DNA of 64,000 nucleotides from Pedobacter ginsengisoli (GTDB lineage Bacteria; Bacteroidota; Bacteroidia; Sphingobacteriales; Sphingobacteriaceae): assembly GCF_030244015.1 (NCBI RefSeq), contig NZ_JASSYX010000001.1, positions 1,116,001 through 1,180,000 of the forward strand, read 5' to 3'. Below are positions 9,015-19,027 of the stretch, one piece after another (the stretch's first letter is position 1; every line of letters begins with the position of its first letter). The notes under the pieces were generated by a model, which was not told the origin of the DNA, made no database searches, and worked only from the letters and a program-made list of their open reading frames with translations. The translations under genes and the position numbers were made by a program.

Positions 9015-10004
9015 ATGTTAGAGATGAAATTAAATTTAAACCGTCCCCTTGCTTTTTTTGATTTAGAGACCACAGGAGTCAATGTTGGCTCAGACCGGAT
9101 CGTGGAAATTGCAATACTGAAAGCCATGCCAGATGGTACCGAAATCATAAAAACGCTAAGGATCAATCCTGAAATGCCCATTCCATTGCACTCATCGCTG
9201 ATCCATGGGATTTACGACAAGGATATTGCCGATCAGCCGACATTTAAGGCGGTGGCCCAGGAAATTTCCGACTTTATTGGAGATGCAGACCTGGCCGGTT
9301 ACAACTCCAACCGTTTTGACATCCCGGTTTTGCTGGAAGAATTTCTGCGTGTGGGAGTAGACTTTGACATGTCTGACCGTAAGTTTGTAGATGTACAAAA
9401 TATCTTTCATCAAATGGAGCAGCGGACCCTCCGTGCTGCCTATAAATTTTACTGCGACAAAGACATCATCAATGCACACTCGGCCGAGGCTGATATCGTA
9501 GCTACTTACCAGGTTTTGCTCGCGCAGCTCGACAAGTATAAAGACGCCGATTATGAAGACAAGCAGGGCAATATTTCAAAACCGGTACAAAATAATGTAG
9601 AAGCACTGCATACGTTCACCAACATGAACAAGACTGTTGACTTTGCCGGCAGGATGGTTTACAATGAAGATAATGAGGAAATTTTTAATTTTGGCAAGCA
9701 TAAGGGCAAAACAGTAGAGCAGGTATTCAGCATAGAACCGAGCTATTATTCCTGGATGCTGCAAGGAGATTTCCCGCTGTTCACCAAAAAGAAGCTGACA
9801 GAGATCTGGAGTCGCTTTAATAAAAAGAAAGAACAGGCGAGACTGCAGAAGCAGCAGCAGACCCAGCAATCGCGTCCGCAGCCGGCTCCGGCCAAACCCA
9901 AAAATAATGTCCTATCCCAGCAGCAACAACCTAAAAAAGATAAACCTGCCGCTGCCGTGACCAATGATATGCTGGAACAGCTTAAAATGAAGTTCGGAAA
10001 GTAG
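9015..10004 (+). CDS. DEDDh 3'-5' exonuclease (DnaQ/ExoX-like)
   Basis: An exonuclease of the DNA polymerase III epsilon superfamily. FFDLETTG near the N-terminus gives the first Asp/Glu pair, AGYNSNRFDIPVL the second Asp, and NAHSAEADIVAT the His and last Asp, so the DEDDh site is complete. After it comes a short domain (FNFGKHKGKTVEQV ... YYSWMLQGDF) like the C-terminal domain of exonuclease X, then a glutamine/proline/lysine-rich tail. It probably trims 3' ends in repair rather than proofreading in the replisome. The start is uncertain: TTG at 9000, ATG at 9015 and ATG at 9024 are all in frame; the conserved domain begins at the last one. Confidence 0.9.
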   Translation: MLEMKLNLNRPLAFFDLETTGVNVGSDRIVEIAILKAMPDGTEIIKTLRINPEMPIPLHSSLIHGIYDKDIADQPTFKAVAQEISDFIGDADLAGYNSNRFDIPVLLEEFLRVGVDFDMSDRKFVDVQNIFHQMEQRTLRAAYKFYCDKDIINAHSAEADIVATYQVLLAQLDKYKDADYEDKQGNISKPVQNNVEALHTFTNMNKTVDFAGRMVYNEDNEEIFNFGKHKGKTVEQVFSIEPSYYSWMLQGDFPLFTKKKLTEIWSRFNKKKEQARLQKQQQTQQSRPQPAPAKPKNNVLSQQQQPKKDKPAAAVTNDMLEQLKMKFGK

Positions 10005-10007
10005 TTG

Positions 10008-10943
10008 TCAGGCCTTTTTAATAAAGTCTATATTCCTGGTCAGTCCCTTGAACCTGGTCCGTTTTACGGCAGAGTTTTTAAACAGGGTTTTAAAAACATC
10101 TTCGGTAATGTCAAGCCAATCCCCGCGTTTCATGTTCAGCAGGTTTTCGCTGGGCTGAAACTGTGGTTCTGAATGGGGTACCGAAAATTTATTCCATGGA
10201 CAGACATCCTGGCAAATGTCACAGCCAAACATCCAGTTGTCCATCTTGTCACTGAAATTGTCCGGGATCTCTTCCCGCAGTTCTATCGTCAGGTACGAAA
10301 TACATTTTTTGGCGTCAATGATAAAAGGCGATAAAATGGCCTCGGTAGGGCAGGCGTCAATGCAGCGGGTACAAGTCCCGCAATGATCTGTTTCAAACGG
10401 ATGGTCATATTCCAGCTCAAGATCCACAATAAGTTCTGCCAAAAAGAAAAAGGAACCGCTTTTTTTATTGATCAGGTTGCTGTTCTTGCCGATCCATCCG
10501 ATTCCTGACCTCCGTGCCCACGCACGGTCCAAAACCGGTGCGGAATCAACGAAAGCACGACCGCTTACTTCACCGATCTGCTCAGAAATAAACCGGAGCA
10601 GTTCAAATAGCTTGTCCTTGATTACCAGGTGATAATCGTTTCCGTAAGCATATTTCGAGATTTTTGGTGCATCAGGGTCGGTTTGCTGTTCTCCAGGAAA
10701 ATAATTTAAAGTAAGGGAAATCACCGATTTGGCACCATCTACCAGCAGTCTCGGATCCAGCCTTTTGTCAAAGTGATTTTCCATATAAGCCATTTCGCCA
10801 TGAAAATTGCTGTTCAGCCATTTTTCCAGCCTCGGAGCTTCCTCTTCCAGAAACTCAGCTTTGGCAATACCACATTGCATAAAGCCCAGCCTGAAGGCTT
10901 CATCCTTAATGAGTTTGCTGTATTTTGCCTTATTTCCGGTCAT
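10008..10943 (-). CDS. queG: Epoxyqueuosine reductase QueG
   Basis: A cobalamin- and Fe-S-dependent enzyme that reduces epoxyqueuosine to queuosine in tRNA anticodons. The N-terminal domain is followed by two [4Fe-4S] motifs, [12 protein letters not shown] and [10 protein letters not shown], typical of QueG. The frame extends upstream to 11021, but the ATG at 10943 gives a 311-residue protein beginning [16 protein letters not shown], which is where the family usually starts, so I prefer it. It converges with the exonuclease gene, with three bases between the stops. Its need for B12 fits with the cobalamin uptake locus at 40.7-45.3 kb. Confidence 0.94.
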   Translation of the reverse strand: MTGNKAKYSKLIKDEAFRLGFMQCGIAKAEFLEEEAPRLEKWLNSNFHGEMAYMENHFDKRLDPRLLVDGAKSVISLTLNYFPGEQQTDPDAPKISKYAYGNDYHLVIKDKLFELLRFISEQIGEVSGRAFVDSAPVLDRAWARRSGIGWIGKNSNLINKKSGSFFFLAELIVDLELEYDHPFETDHCGTCTRCIDACPTEAILSPFIIDAKKCISYLTIELREEIPDNFSDKMDNWMFGCDICQDVCPWNKFSVPHSEPQFQPSENLLNMKRGDWLDITEDVFKTLFKNSAVKRTRFKGLTRNIDFIKKA

Positions 10944-11040
10944 CCGCTGCAAAGATAAAGCTTTGTTGTTATAAAACATTCCAGGTGCAGTATCTGTTAT
11001 AACAAACATAAATTCAAGCAATCACCTAATTTCTAAAATC

Positions 11041-11265
11041 ATGGAAGAGCCAGAATCAAAGCATACAGAAGATCCGAATAGACCGCATAAACCAATTGAA
11101 CATGACTATGCCAAACATGAAGCTGATCCCGGACCATCACCGCAGGCAGTCAAAGAATATAACGACAGGGGAGCAGGTCCGGCAATGAAGTGGATCATTC
11201 CCATCATCGTTGTTATTTTACTCATTCTCTGGTTTATCTTTTTCAAGAATAATACCACTACCTAG
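11041..11265 (+). CDS. Small single-pass membrane protein, 74 aa, unknown function
   Basis: A 74-codon frame starting at ATG 11041. The first ~48 residues are hydrophilic and rich in Glu, His, Pro and Lys; residues ~50-68 (MKWIIPIIVVILLILWFIFF) form one strong membrane helix, with a short polar tail. It sits alone between queG (divergent) and the GNAT-nitrilase gene (convergent, 10 bases away). Length, composition and clean boundaries support a real gene. I do not recognise a family. Confidence 0.7.
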   Translation: MEEPESKHTEDPNRPHKPIEHDYAKHEADPGPSPQAVKEYNDRGAGPAMKWIIPIIVVILLILWFIFFKNNTTT

Positions 11266-11275
11266 AAACCGGGTA

Positions 11276-12784
11276 TTATTTGAGCAGTCTGATTTCATAA
11301 AGATCCTTCCTGCGGTCCTTTAGGATTTTCACCGTACCAAAATGATGCAGTTCATCCAAAAGGTGCAGATCTACATCGACAACCAGCACCATTTCTGTAT
11401 TTGGGGTTGCCTCCGCTTTTATAGCATTGGTAGGAAATGCAAAATCTGAAGGAGTGAAAACCGCCGACTGTGCAAACTGTATGTCCATGTTGTTTACTCT
11501 GGGCAGATTTCCTACACAGCCCGCGATCGCCACATAGCATTCATTTTCAATAGCCCTTGCCTGCGCACAGTGCCTTACCCTGGTGTAGCCATTCTGCGTA
11601 TCCGTTAAAAAAGGAACAAACAAAATCTGCATACCCTGGTCAGCATAGATCCTGCTCAGCTCCGGGAATTCCACATCATAACAGATCAGGATACCGATCT
11701 TCCCGCAGTCCGTATCAAATACCTGTACCTTATCGCCACCAACCATACCGTAATACTTTTGCTCATTTGGCGTGATGTGGATCTTTCTGTATTCCTCTGT
11801 TTTACCGCTTCGGTGGCATAAATAAGTAGCATTATATAACTTATTGTTCTCCAGTATAGGCATGCTGCCTGAGATCACATTGACATTATATGAAACAGCA
11901 AAAGATTGGATCTTTTCTACAATATCCGGTGTCAGTTCAGCCAGTTTACGCATGGCTTCCATCTCTGGCAAATGGTTGTAAGGCTCCAGTAAGGGAGTAT
12001 TGAAGAATTCAGGAAACATAATGAAATCAGATTTATATCCGCTCACCACATCTACAAAGAATTTTACCTGCTCGTAAAAAGTCTCTAAATCCGGAAACAA
12101 TCGCATTTGCCATTGCACCAAACCAATGCGTATGGTTTTTGCAGATCTTGCTGATGCATCAATACCCTGGTAATAAATGTTATTCCATTCAATCAGCGTA
12201 GCAAATTCCTTTGATTCGTGGTCTCCCGGCAAATAATTCTTGAGTACCTTCCTGACATGAAAGTCGTTTGACAGCTGAAACGTAAGTGTAGGATCGTACA
12301 ATTCCTTTGCCTTCACCTTGTCGATGTACTGCCGCGGACTCAACTTGTCTGCGTGCTCATGGTACCCGGGTATTCTTCCCCCAGCGATGATGCTTTTCAG
12401 GTTAAGACTTTCGCAAAGTTCCTTTCTGGCTTCATAAAGCCGCCTTCCCAGACGCAAGCCCCGAAATTCGGGATGAACAAATATTTCTATGCCATACAGG
12501 ATGTCCCCGTTGCGGTCATGTGTGGAAAAAGAATAATTACCGGTGATGTGCTGATAGGTATGCTTGTCACCAAACTCATCATAGTCCACAATGATCGACA
12601 ACGAACAGGCTACCACTTTGTCATCTATGGCAATGCACAATTGTCCTTCAGGAAATAATTTTAATAGTCTTTGGATCGTGCCTTTACTCCATATTTGCCC
12701 GCCAAGCGTATCGTAGGCCTGCAGCATAGATTCTTTCAGGTCATCATAATCTTCTAAGGTCAGCTTTCTGGTTTCTATATTCAT
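11276..12784 (-). CDS. GNAT acetyltransferase-nitrilase fusion (carbon-nitrogen hydrolase)
   Basis: A 502-residue two-domain protein. Residues ~1-170 are a GNAT acetyltransferase with the acetyl-CoA loop RGLRLGRRLYEARK. Residues ~220-500 are a carbon-nitrogen hydrolase with the Glu-Lys-Cys triad in MFPEFFNTP, YRKIHITP and LICYDVEFPE. Such fusions are a recognised family, probably handling amides or acyl-amines in the cytoplasm, but the substrates are not known. There is no partner gene next to it: ruvB lies upstream on the same strand with a 56-base gap. Confidence 0.9.
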   Translation of the reverse strand: MNIETRKLTLEDYDDLKESMLQAYDTLGGQIWSKGTIQRLLKLFPEGQLCIAIDDKVVACSLSIIVDYDEFGDKHTYQHITGNYSFSTHDRNGDILYGIEIFVHPEFRGLRLGRRLYEARKELCESLNLKSIIAGGRIPGYHEHADKLSPRQYIDKVKAKELYDPTLTFQLSNDFHVRKVLKNYLPGDHESKEFATLIEWNNIYYQGIDASARSAKTIRIGLVQWQMRLFPDLETFYEQVKFFVDVVSGYKSDFIMFPEFFNTPLLEPYNHLPEMEAMRKLAELTPDIVEKIQSFAVSYNVNVISGSMPILENNKLYNATYLCHRSGKTEEYRKIHITPNEQKYYGMVGGDKVQVFDTDCGKIGILICYDVEFPELSRIYADQGMQILFVPFLTDTQNGYTRVRHCAQARAIENECYVAIAGCVGNLPRVNNMDIQFAQSAVFTPSDFAFPTNAIKAEATPNTEMVLVVDVDLHLLDELHHFGTVKILKDRRKDLYEIRLLK

Positions 12785-12840
12785 AATTGTTCAAAGCTAG
12801 TGGTTTCTGAACCAGGAATGTCCTTTAATCTGAACTTCGC

Positions 12841-13863
12841 TTAAAACAATTTTCCCGTTTGCCCGGGAAAATTTCTCTTCAAATGCTTATATGCAGCCTC
12901 TGTAGCCTCTCTGCCTCTGGATGTGCGCATCAGAAAACCTTCCTGGATCAGGAATGGTTCATAAACTTCTTCAATTGTACCCTCATCATCGCCTACCGCC
13001 GTAGCAATAGTTTTCAAGCCTACTGGTCCGCCTTTGAATTTGTCAATGATCGTGGTGAGGATCTTATTGTCCATTTCATCCAGGCCATGCTCATCCACAT
13101 TGAGTGCATTGAGCGCATATCTGGCAATTTCTGTATCAATCTGACCGTTGCCTTTGATCTGGGCAAAATCCCTGGTTCTTCTCAATAAAGCATTGGCGAT
13201 ACGGGGTGTACCGCGGCTCCTCCTGGCTATTTCGTAAGCACCCTCGTCGGTGATCGGTGTTTTTAAGATCTCTGATGACCGCAATACGATCGTGGTCAGC
13301 AATTTGGCATCGTAGTAGGCCAGACGGGAGTTAATGCCAAATCTTGCCCTTAACGGAGCCGTCAGTAGACCTGATCTTGTGGTGGCGCCCACCAAAGTAA
13401 AAGGGTTGAGGCTGATCTGTACAGAACGCGCATTTGGTCCGCTTTCCAGCATGATGTCGATCTTGAAATCTTCCATTGCGGAATACAAATATTCTTCAAC
13501 CAGCGGACTTAACCTGTGGATCTCATCTATAAACAATATATCCCCGGTATCGAGGTTAGTCAGCAAGCCTGCAAGATCGCCGGGCTTGTCCAGCACAGGG
13601 CCGGATGTCACCTTTATGCCCACGCTCATTTCATTGGCTATGATATACGAAAGTGTGGTTTTTCCCAGTCCCGGCGGGCCGTGCAACAACACATGATCCA
13701 GCGGCTCGCCACGAAGTTTCGCTGCTTTTACAAAAATCTTAAGGTTTTCCATTACCTTTTCCTGACCTGTAAAATCTTCAAAAGCCTGTGGACGCAGTAC
13801 TCTTTCTATGTCACGCTCAACAGGGGATAAACTTTCAGAAGAAGGGTCAAGATTTTGATTCAT
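12841..13863 (-). CDS. ruvB: Holliday junction branch migration ATPase RuvB
   Basis: Full-length 340-residue RuvB, the hexameric motor that drives branch migration of Holliday junctions with RuvA. It has Walker [10 protein letters not shown] near residue 64, Walker [10 protein letters not shown] near residue 115, the sensor region [18 protein letters not shown] and a C-terminal winged helix ending after TSRGREAT. ruvA and ruvC are not adjacent. It lies 31 bases after the hydroxyacyl-CoA dehydrogenase gene on the same strand, so it may be co-transcribed with pdxH and that gene. Confidence 0.97.
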   Translation of the reverse strand: MNQNLDPSSESLSPVERDIERVLRPQAFEDFTGQEKVMENLKIFVKAAKLRGEPLDHVLLHGPPGLGKTTLSYIIANEMSVGIKVTSGPVLDKPGDLAGLLTNLDTGDILFIDEIHRLSPLVEEYLYSAMEDFKIDIMLESGPNARSVQISLNPFTLVGATTRSGLLTAPLRARFGINSRLAYYDAKLLTTIVLRSSEILKTPITDEGAYEIARRSRGTPRIANALLRRTRDFAQIKGNGQIDTEIARYALNALNVDEHGLDEMDNKILTTIIDKFKGGPVGLKTIATAVGDDEGTIEEVYEPFLIQEGFLMRTSRGREATEAAYKHLKRNFPGQTGKLF

Positions 13864-13894
13864 AGCGTAAAGTTAAGTTTTATTGTCTAATTCG

Positions 13895-14782
13895 CTATGC
13901 GAATTTATCAGCTATAACCGGGTTCTTAAAGTCCTTTGCATAATTGTAAAATCCTTCACCAGATTTTACGCCTTTATTACCTGCGGCAACCATATTGACC
14001 AGGAGCGGGCAGGGCGCATATTTAGAATTCCCAAAACCTTCCTGCAGTACCCGCAATATGGCGAGACAAACATCCAGTCCAATGAAATCGGCGAGTTGCA
14101 GCGGCCCCATAGGATGCGCCATACCCAATTTCATCACGGTATCAATTTCTTCAACACCGGCCACACCTTCATACAGGGAATATATGGCCTCATTGATCAT
14201 AGGCATCAGGATCCTGTTGGCTATAAAACCCGGATAATCATTGACTTCGACGGGTGTTTTGTTAAGCTTTAAAGAAAAGTCCATTACCTTGCCGGTCGTT
14301 TCATCGCTGGTCGCATAGCCTCTGATCACCTCTACCAGCTTCATGACAGGCACAGGGTTCATGAAATGCATCCCGATCACTTTATCGCCGCGGCCGGTCA
14401 TCGATGCGATGCGCGTAATGGAAATAGAAGAAGTGTTGCTGGCCAGTATGGCATCGGGCCTGGCAAAATGATCAAGGTCTTTGAAGATCTTCAGTTTCAG
14501 TTCCAGATTTTCTGAGGCGGCTTCCACAATCAGATCAGCTTCAGCTACACCCGTCTCCAAATCGGTGAAAATTGTAATATTTGCGAGTGCGGCTTCTTTT
14601 TCGTTTTCAGATAAAGTGCCTTTTGTTACCTGTCTGTCCAGGTTTTTGCTGATAGTAGCCAGTGCCTTTGACAGCGCATTGTCACTGACGTCGATGAGGT
14701 TTACCTGGTATCCAAATTGTGCAAAAGTATGAGCTATACCATTGCCCATTGTGCCGGAGCCGATAACTGCGATGTTTTTCAT
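13895..14782 (-). CDS. 3-hydroxybutyryl-CoA dehydrogenase (3-hydroxyacyl-CoA dehydrogenase family)
   Basis: A 295-residue NAD-dependent dehydrogenase. The Rossmann motif is GSGTMGNGIAHTFAQ at the N-terminus, with acidic D35-type residue at the end of strand two in NLIDVS. The catalytic region GMHFMNPVPVMKLVE and the C-terminal GPLQLADFIGLD block are typical of the short 3-hydroxybutyryl-CoA dehydrogenases. It oxidises or forms 3-hydroxyacyl-CoA in the cytoplasm. Its start overlaps the stop of pdxH by four bases (ATGA), so the two are coupled, although they have no obvious metabolic link. Confidence 0.92.
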   Translation of the reverse strand: MKNIAVIGSGTMGNGIAHTFAQFGYQVNLIDVSDNALSKALATISKNLDRQVTKGTLSENEKEAALANITIFTDLETGVAEADLIVEAASENLELKLKIFKDLDHFARPDAILASNTSSISITRIASMTGRGDKVIGMHFMNPVPVMKLVEVIRGYATSDETTGKVMDFSLKLNKTPVEVNDYPGFIANRILMPMINEAIYSLYEGVAGVEEIDTVMKLGMAHPMGPLQLADFIGLDVCLAILRVLQEGFGNSKYAPCPLLVNMVAAGNKGVKSGEGFYNYAKDFKNPVIADKFA

Positions 14783-15429
14783 GGTGCTAATCTATTGATT
14801 ATCCATGAACCATCTATAAGTTCATAAACGATTCTGTCGTGCAATCTGCTTGACCTGCCCTGCCAGAACTCTATTTTTGTAGGTTCTACAAGGTAGCCGC
14901 CCCAGTTCAGCGGACGCGGGATTTCCCTGCCCGTATACTGTGCGGTCAGTTCCGTTACTTTGGTTTCCAGTAAAGACCTGTCTCCGATTACCTTGCTTTG
15001 TGGAGAAGCCAGAGCCCCTATCTGGCTGCCAGCGGGACGTGAATGAAAATAGGCATCGGATACCTCATCCGCAACTTTGCTCACCACGCCTTCAACCCTG
15101 ACCTGACGTTGCAGTTCCGCCCAGAAAAAGACCAGTGCGGCCTGCGGATTTTCCAGCAGGTGCTGTCCCTTACTGCTTTCGTAATTGGTAAAGAAAACAA
15201 AGCCGTCATTGTCAACCCCCTTTAACAGTACAATTCTCGCCGACGGCTTGCCAAACCGGTCAGAGGTGGCCAGTGTCATTACATTAGGCTCGTAAAGCTG
15301 GGCATCAATCGCGTCCTTAAACCAGTTTTGAAACTGAACAACAGGGTTGCGGTCTATGTCCTGTTCAGTAAGTTCTGCCGCAAGATAATCTTGGCGTAAG
15401 TTTTGTATGTTTTCTTTAGTCAGTTCCAT
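14779..15429 (-). CDS. pdxH: Pyridoxamine 5'-phosphate oxidase PdxH
   Basis: An FMN-dependent oxidase that makes pyridoxal 5'-phosphate from pyridoxine or pyridoxamine phosphate. The family blocks EPNVMTLATSDRFGKPSARIV, ending in RIVLLKG, and QVRVEG, and the C-terminal LNWGGY, EFWQGRSSRLHDR and WIINRLAP, are all present. The open frame runs up to 15525, but that extension overlaps the divergent yqgE gene; the ATG at 15429 gives 216 residues, the normal PdxH size, starting MELTKENIQNLRQDY. Its start codon and the divergent yqgE start are 44 bases apart, so they share a promoter region. Confidence 0.95.
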   Translation of the reverse strand: MELTKENIQNLRQDYLAAELTEQDIDRNPVVQFQNWFKDAIDAQLYEPNVMTLATSDRFGKPSARIVLLKGVDNDGFVFFTNYESSKGQHLLENPQAALVFFWAELQRQVRVEGVVSKVADEVSDAYFHSRPAGSQIGALASPQSKVIGDRSLLETKVTELTAQYTGREIPRPLNWGGYLVEPTKIEFWQGRSSRLHDRIVYELIDGSWIINRLAP

Positions 15430-15473
15430 ATACAAAAATAGAGTTAGTTTAATGAATTTTTTAAATTTCCGAA

Positions 15474-16037
15474 ATGTTAAGCCGAATCGCGCCATCCTCA
15501 GGTAAATTATTGATCTCCGAGCCATTTTTAATGGACCCTAATTTTCAACGTTCGGTAGTACTGCTTACCCAGCACCACGAAGAAGGTACCATAGGTTTTA
15601 TTCTGAACCATCCCAGTGCATTATTGCTCAAAGACCTGATCCCGGAACTTGGGGATTCAGATTTCCCGGTATATATTGGTGGTCCTGTTGCCACAGACAC
15701 GATACATTTCATTCACCGCTGCTACGATAAGCTAAATGATGGGGAAGAGATCGCTAAAGGCATTTATTGGGGTGGCAATTTTGAAGCACTCAAAGTCTTG
15801 ATCAATACCGGAAATATCAGGCAAAGCGAGATCAAATTCTTTATTGGATATTCAGGCTGGTCTGATCAGCAACTGAAAAGCGAACTTGTGGAAAATACCT
15901 GGATCGTATCAGACCAGTACCATCCTGATATTGTTTTTTCTGATGACGAAGGAGAAGTCTGGAGGGAAGTGATTGTGAATCTGGGTCCAAAATATGCCCA
16001 TGTCAGTAAATTTCCGAGTGATCCGAATTTAAATTAG
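15474..16037 (+). CDS. YqgE/AlgH family protein
   Basis: A 187-residue member of the UPF0301 (YqgE/AlgH) family. Typical features are PFLMDPNFQRSVVLL, the GTIGFILNHP block, YIGGPV and the GYSGWSDQQLKSEL block near residue 125. Its biochemical role is not established in general; AlgH was first named from alginate regulation in Pseudomonas, which is not a safe guide here. It is divergent from pdxH and is followed by a strong hairpin repeat and then the convergent purE gene. Confidence 0.93.
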   Translation: MLSRIAPSSGKLLISEPFLMDPNFQRSVVLLTQHHEEGTIGFILNHPSALLLKDLIPELGDSDFPVYIGGPVATDTIHFIHRCYDKLNDGEEIAKGIYWGGNFEALKVLINTGNIRQSEIKFFIGYSGWSDQQLKSELVENTWIVSDQYHPDIVFSDDEGEVWREVIVNLGPKYAHVSKFPSDPNLN

Positions 16038-16041
16038 TTAT

Positions 16042-16122
16042 CGTCCGTCATTCTCCGTCCGTCATTGCGAGGCACGAAGCAATCTTATCATGTGTGGGAT
16101 TGCTTCGTGCCTCGCAATGACG
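16042..16122. repeat. Intergenic hairpin repeat with 25-bp perfect arms
   Basis: Two arms, 16060-16084 and 16098-16122, are exact reverse complements over 25 bases, with a 13-base loop. The arm core is GTCATTGCGAGGCACGAAG. In front of the left arm, CGTCCGTCATT occurs twice (16042-16052 and 16056-16066), as if a partial copy of the arm had been added. It fills the gap between the converging yqgE and purE genes and could stop transcription from both sides. Arms with a very similar GTCATTGCGAGG core are known to me as abundant dispersed palindromes in many Bacteroidota genomes; this window has only this one copy. Confidence 0.8.
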
Positions 16123-16130
16123 GGAATACA

Positions 16131-16619
16131 TTAACCTCTCAGATCTCCTGCACTTTCTTCAACTTTCCTGCGCAGTTCATCCTTGTATTCCTGCATCTTA
16201 ACAGCCAATGAAGCATCAGCTGTTGAAAGGATCTGTACTGCCAGTAAACCGGCATTTTTTGCCGCATTTAGTGCTACAGTAGCCACAGGAATGCCATTTG
16301 GCATCTGTAATATGGAAAGTATGGAATCCCATCCGTCAATAGAATTAGACGATTTAACCGGAACGCCGATAACCGGAAGTACTGTAATAGATGCTACCAT
16401 ACCGGGCAAGTGTGCTGCGCCTCCGGCACCGGCGATGATGACCTTCAGACCCCTTTCCGCCGCTTTTTTGGCATAGTCAAACATCCTTTCGGGTGTTCTG
16501 TGGGCAGATACAACAGTCATTTCAAACTCAATACCAAAATCTTTAAAAATGTCCGCCGCGTCCTGCATGATGTGAAGATCAGATTTGCTGCCCATTATAA
16601 TGCCTACTTGTATGCTCAT
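16131..16619 (-). CDS. purE: N5-carboxyaminoimidazole ribonucleotide mutase PurE
   Basis: A 162-residue class I PurE that converts N5-CAIR to CAIR in purine synthesis. The N-terminal [10 protein letters not shown] binds the phosphate, SAHRTPERM is the family active-site block with the catalytic His, and [14 protein letters not shown] follows. The gene overlaps purK by one base, and the two enzymes act in succession, so this is a coupled purK-purE operon read on the minus strand. The hairpin repeat lies just after the stop. Confidence 0.97.
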   Translation of the reverse strand: MSIQVGIIMGSKSDLHIMQDAADIFKDFGIEFEMTVVSAHRTPERMFDYAKKAAERGLKVIIAGAGGAAHLPGMVASITVLPVIGVPVKSSNSIDGWDSILSILQMPNGIPVATVALNAAKNAGLLAVQILSTADASLAVKMQEYKDELRRKVEESAGDLRG

Positions 16620-17758
16620 CAGGATATTACTTTTAATGTATTTTTAATATAATTCGCTTTTTCTATCGCACTTTCCCGGTTTTGGTCCACAACGGTAATG
16701 TGGCCCATTTTACGGAAAGGCTTGGTATATTTTTTACCATACAAATGTACATATACCCCATCAATGGCCATAACCTTTTCCAGACCGCTGTATTTTGCAA
16801 CGCCGTCATGACCTTTTTCACCCAGCAGGTTGATCATTACCGCATTGCTGATGGAGCGGGTATCACCCAGCGGTAAGTTAAATATTGCCCTCAGATGCTG
16901 TTCAAACTGGGAAACATAATTGCCCTCTATGGTATGGTGGCCACTATTGTGCGGTCTCGGTGCCAGTTCATTGACCAGGATGTTGCCGTCATGGGTGATG
17001 AACATCTCCACGGCCAGCAAACCGGTGATATTCAGCGAAGATGCAATGTTTTTGGCGATCACTTCTGCTTTTTGCTGAATGGCCCCGGGATAAGTTGAGG
17101 GGGAGATCAGGAACTCTACCAGGTTGGCCTCGGCATTAAATTCCATTTCTACCATCGGGAATGTTTTTACATCGCCATTTGGATTTCTGGCAACAATCAC
17201 CGCTATTTCCTTTTCAAAATCAACCAGTTCCTCGATCAGACAGGGTGCGTCAAAAGCATTTTCTATATCTGCGTCACTATTAACTTTCATTACGCCTTTG
17301 CCGTCATAGCCATCACGGCGCTGTTTTAAGATATAAGGGAAAGCAAAGTGACTGTTTTTGATGTCTTCCCTGGTGTTTACCAGTTGAAAGGGAGCTGTAG
17401 GAATGTTGTTTTCTTTGAAGAATTGTTTCTGTACACCTTTATCCTGGATCAACCTGATGACCCTGGCCTGAGGATAAACCTGTTTGCCTTCCTTTTCCAG
17501 TTGGTCCAGTGCTTCAATGTTTACTTTTTCTATTTCTATTGTAATGATATCGGCCTTTTTACCAAAATTATAGACAGTATCAAAATCTGTTATGGAACCG
17601 CATTCAAAATAATTCGCAATGTGTTTACAGGGAGCGTCGTTATCGGGATCTAAAATCAAAGTGGTCAGATTGTAATTGATGGCTTCCTGGATCAGCATTC
17701 TGCCCAGTTGTCCGCCGCCCAATACGCCCAATTTCAAATCACTAATTTGTTTTGCCAT
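16619..17758 (-). CDS. purK: N5-carboxyaminoimidazole ribonucleotide synthase PurK
   Basis: A 379-residue ATP-grasp enzyme that carboxylates AIR with bicarbonate and ATP to give N5-CAIR, the substrate of PurE. The N-terminal [14 protein letters not shown] is the PurK start, [16 protein letters not shown] is the ATP-grasp lysine loop, and [17 protein letters not shown] is the active-site block. It is first in the purK-purE operon. The 75 bases upstream separate it from a divergent flavoprotein gene. Confidence 0.97.
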   Translation of the reverse strand: MAKQISDLKLGVLGGGQLGRMLIQEAINYNLTTLILDPDNDAPCKHIANYFECGSITDFDTVYNFGKKADIITIEIEKVNIEALDQLEKEGKQVYPQARVIRLIQDKGVQKQFFKENNIPTAPFQLVNTREDIKNSHFAFPYILKQRRDGYDGKGVMKVNSDADIENAFDAPCLIEELVDFEKEIAVIVARNPNGDVKTFPMVEMEFNAEANLVEFLISPSTYPGAIQQKAEVIAKNIASSLNITGLLAVEMFITHDGNILVNELAPRPHNSGHHTIEGNYVSQFEQHLRAIFNLPLGDTRSISNAVMINLLGEKGHDGVAKYSGLEKVMAIDGVYVHLYGKKYTKPFRKMGHITVVDQNRESAIEKANYIKNTLKVIS

Positions 17759-17836
17759 ATCTATATGAAAAAGTTATGCTTATTTTGCACAAAAATAACA
17801 ATATAAACGGATTGCCGTAAAAATACTAGAGGATTG

Positions 17837-19027
17837 ATGGATGCAGATGCTATAATTATTGGTGCCGGAGCTTGCGGTTTGATGTGCGCGGTACAGGCAG
17901 GTTACCTCGGTAAAAAAGTGATCCTGCTGGAAAAAGGCGACAAACCAGGGGCCAAGATCCTCATCTCGGGGGGCGGCAGGTGCAATTATACCAACTTATA
18001 TGCGACCGATGAGCAGTTCATTTCCAATAACAAACATTTTAGTAAATCGGCTTTTACGCAGTGGACGGTAGAAGATACCATCAGCTTTTTTGAAACATAC
18101 GGCATTACAGGCAAGGAAAAGACATTGGGCCAATTGTTTCCGGACGGTAAAAATGCCAAAGATGTAGTCGGGGTGTTTACCGCTTTGTGTTCAGACTTTG
18201 GCCAGCAGATCATCTGCGGTGCAGAGGTTTCTGGTATTGAAAGCAACGATGGGTTTTTTTCTGTCAGCTATCTAAAAGGCGGTAAATCCCGGACATTTAA
18301 AGTGCCTAAACTGGTGATTGCCACAGGCGGTTTGCCTATACCTAAAATGGGCGCTACAGACTTCGCACTGCGTTTTGCCAGATTGTACGGCCTTCGGATC
18401 ATTGAAACCGCACCGGCCCTGGTGCCGCTGACCATCACCGGAAAGGATGAGGAATGGTATGCGCAGCTATCCGGGAACAGTGTTTTGTGTGAAGTCAGCA
18501 ATGACCGGATTTCCTTTGAAGAGAACATCTTGTTTACCCATTGGGGGCTGAGCGGACCAGCAATCCTGCAGATATCTTCGTTTTGGAGGAGGGGTGAGGA
18601 GATCAATATCAACTTACTCCCCCGTCAAAACATTACAGATTTGCTCGAACAGGAAAGAAAGTCTAATGGCAAGTTGCTGTTGTCTACTTTTCTGGGCCGC
18701 ATTTACCCAAAGAAATTTACAGACGCGCTGTCCAAATTCCTCCCTATTGAAAAGCAGGTCGCTTCGCTTACCAAAGCTGATCTGGAAAGTATTCATCAGA
18801 CCATTCACTTATTTAAAGTAAAACCAGCAGGGGACAAGGGCTATGATAAAGCTGAAGTGATGCGCGGAGGCGTAGATACTGCTGAACTGTCATCCAAAAC
18901 CCTGGAATGCAAAAAGGTCAGTGGCCTGTTTTTTGGCGGAGAGTGTGTGGATGTAACCGGTTGGTTGGGTGGTTATAATTTCCAGTGGGCCTGGGCCAGT
19001 GGCTTCGTGATCGCCCAAAATTTATAA
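17837..19027 (+). CDS. BaiN/RdsA-like NAD(P)/FAD-dependent oxidoreductase (HI0933 family)
   Basis: A flavoprotein of ~397 residues. The N-terminal GAGACGLMCAVQAGYLGKK is the FAD dinucleotide motif, LISGGGRCNYTN is diagnostic for the HI0933 family, and the C-terminal block FFGGECVDVTGWLGGYN closes the FAD site. The family is often annotated as an aminoacetone oxidase or related to BaiN; the real substrate is unknown. A TTG at 17834 and an ATG at 17837 are adjacent; AGAGG at 17829 fits the ATG. It is monocistronic, divergent from purK. Confidence 0.92.
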   Translation: MDADAIIIGAGACGLMCAVQAGYLGKKVILLEKGDKPGAKILISGGGRCNYTNLYATDEQFISNNKHFSKSAFTQWTVEDTISFFETYGITGKEKTLGQLFPDGKNAKDVVGVFTALCSDFGQQIICGAEVSGIESNDGFFSVSYLKGGKSRTFKVPKLVIATGGLPIPKMGATDFALRFARLYGLRIIETAPALVPLTITGKDEEWYAQLSGNSVLCEVSNDRISFEENILFTHWGLSGPAILQISSFWRRGEEININLLPRQNITDLLEQERKSNGKLLLSTFLGRIYPKKFTDALSKFLPIEKQVASLTKADLESIHQTIHLFKVKPAGDKGYDKAEVMRGGVDTAELSSKTLECKKVSGLFFGGECVDVTGWLGGYNFQWAWASGFVIAQNL

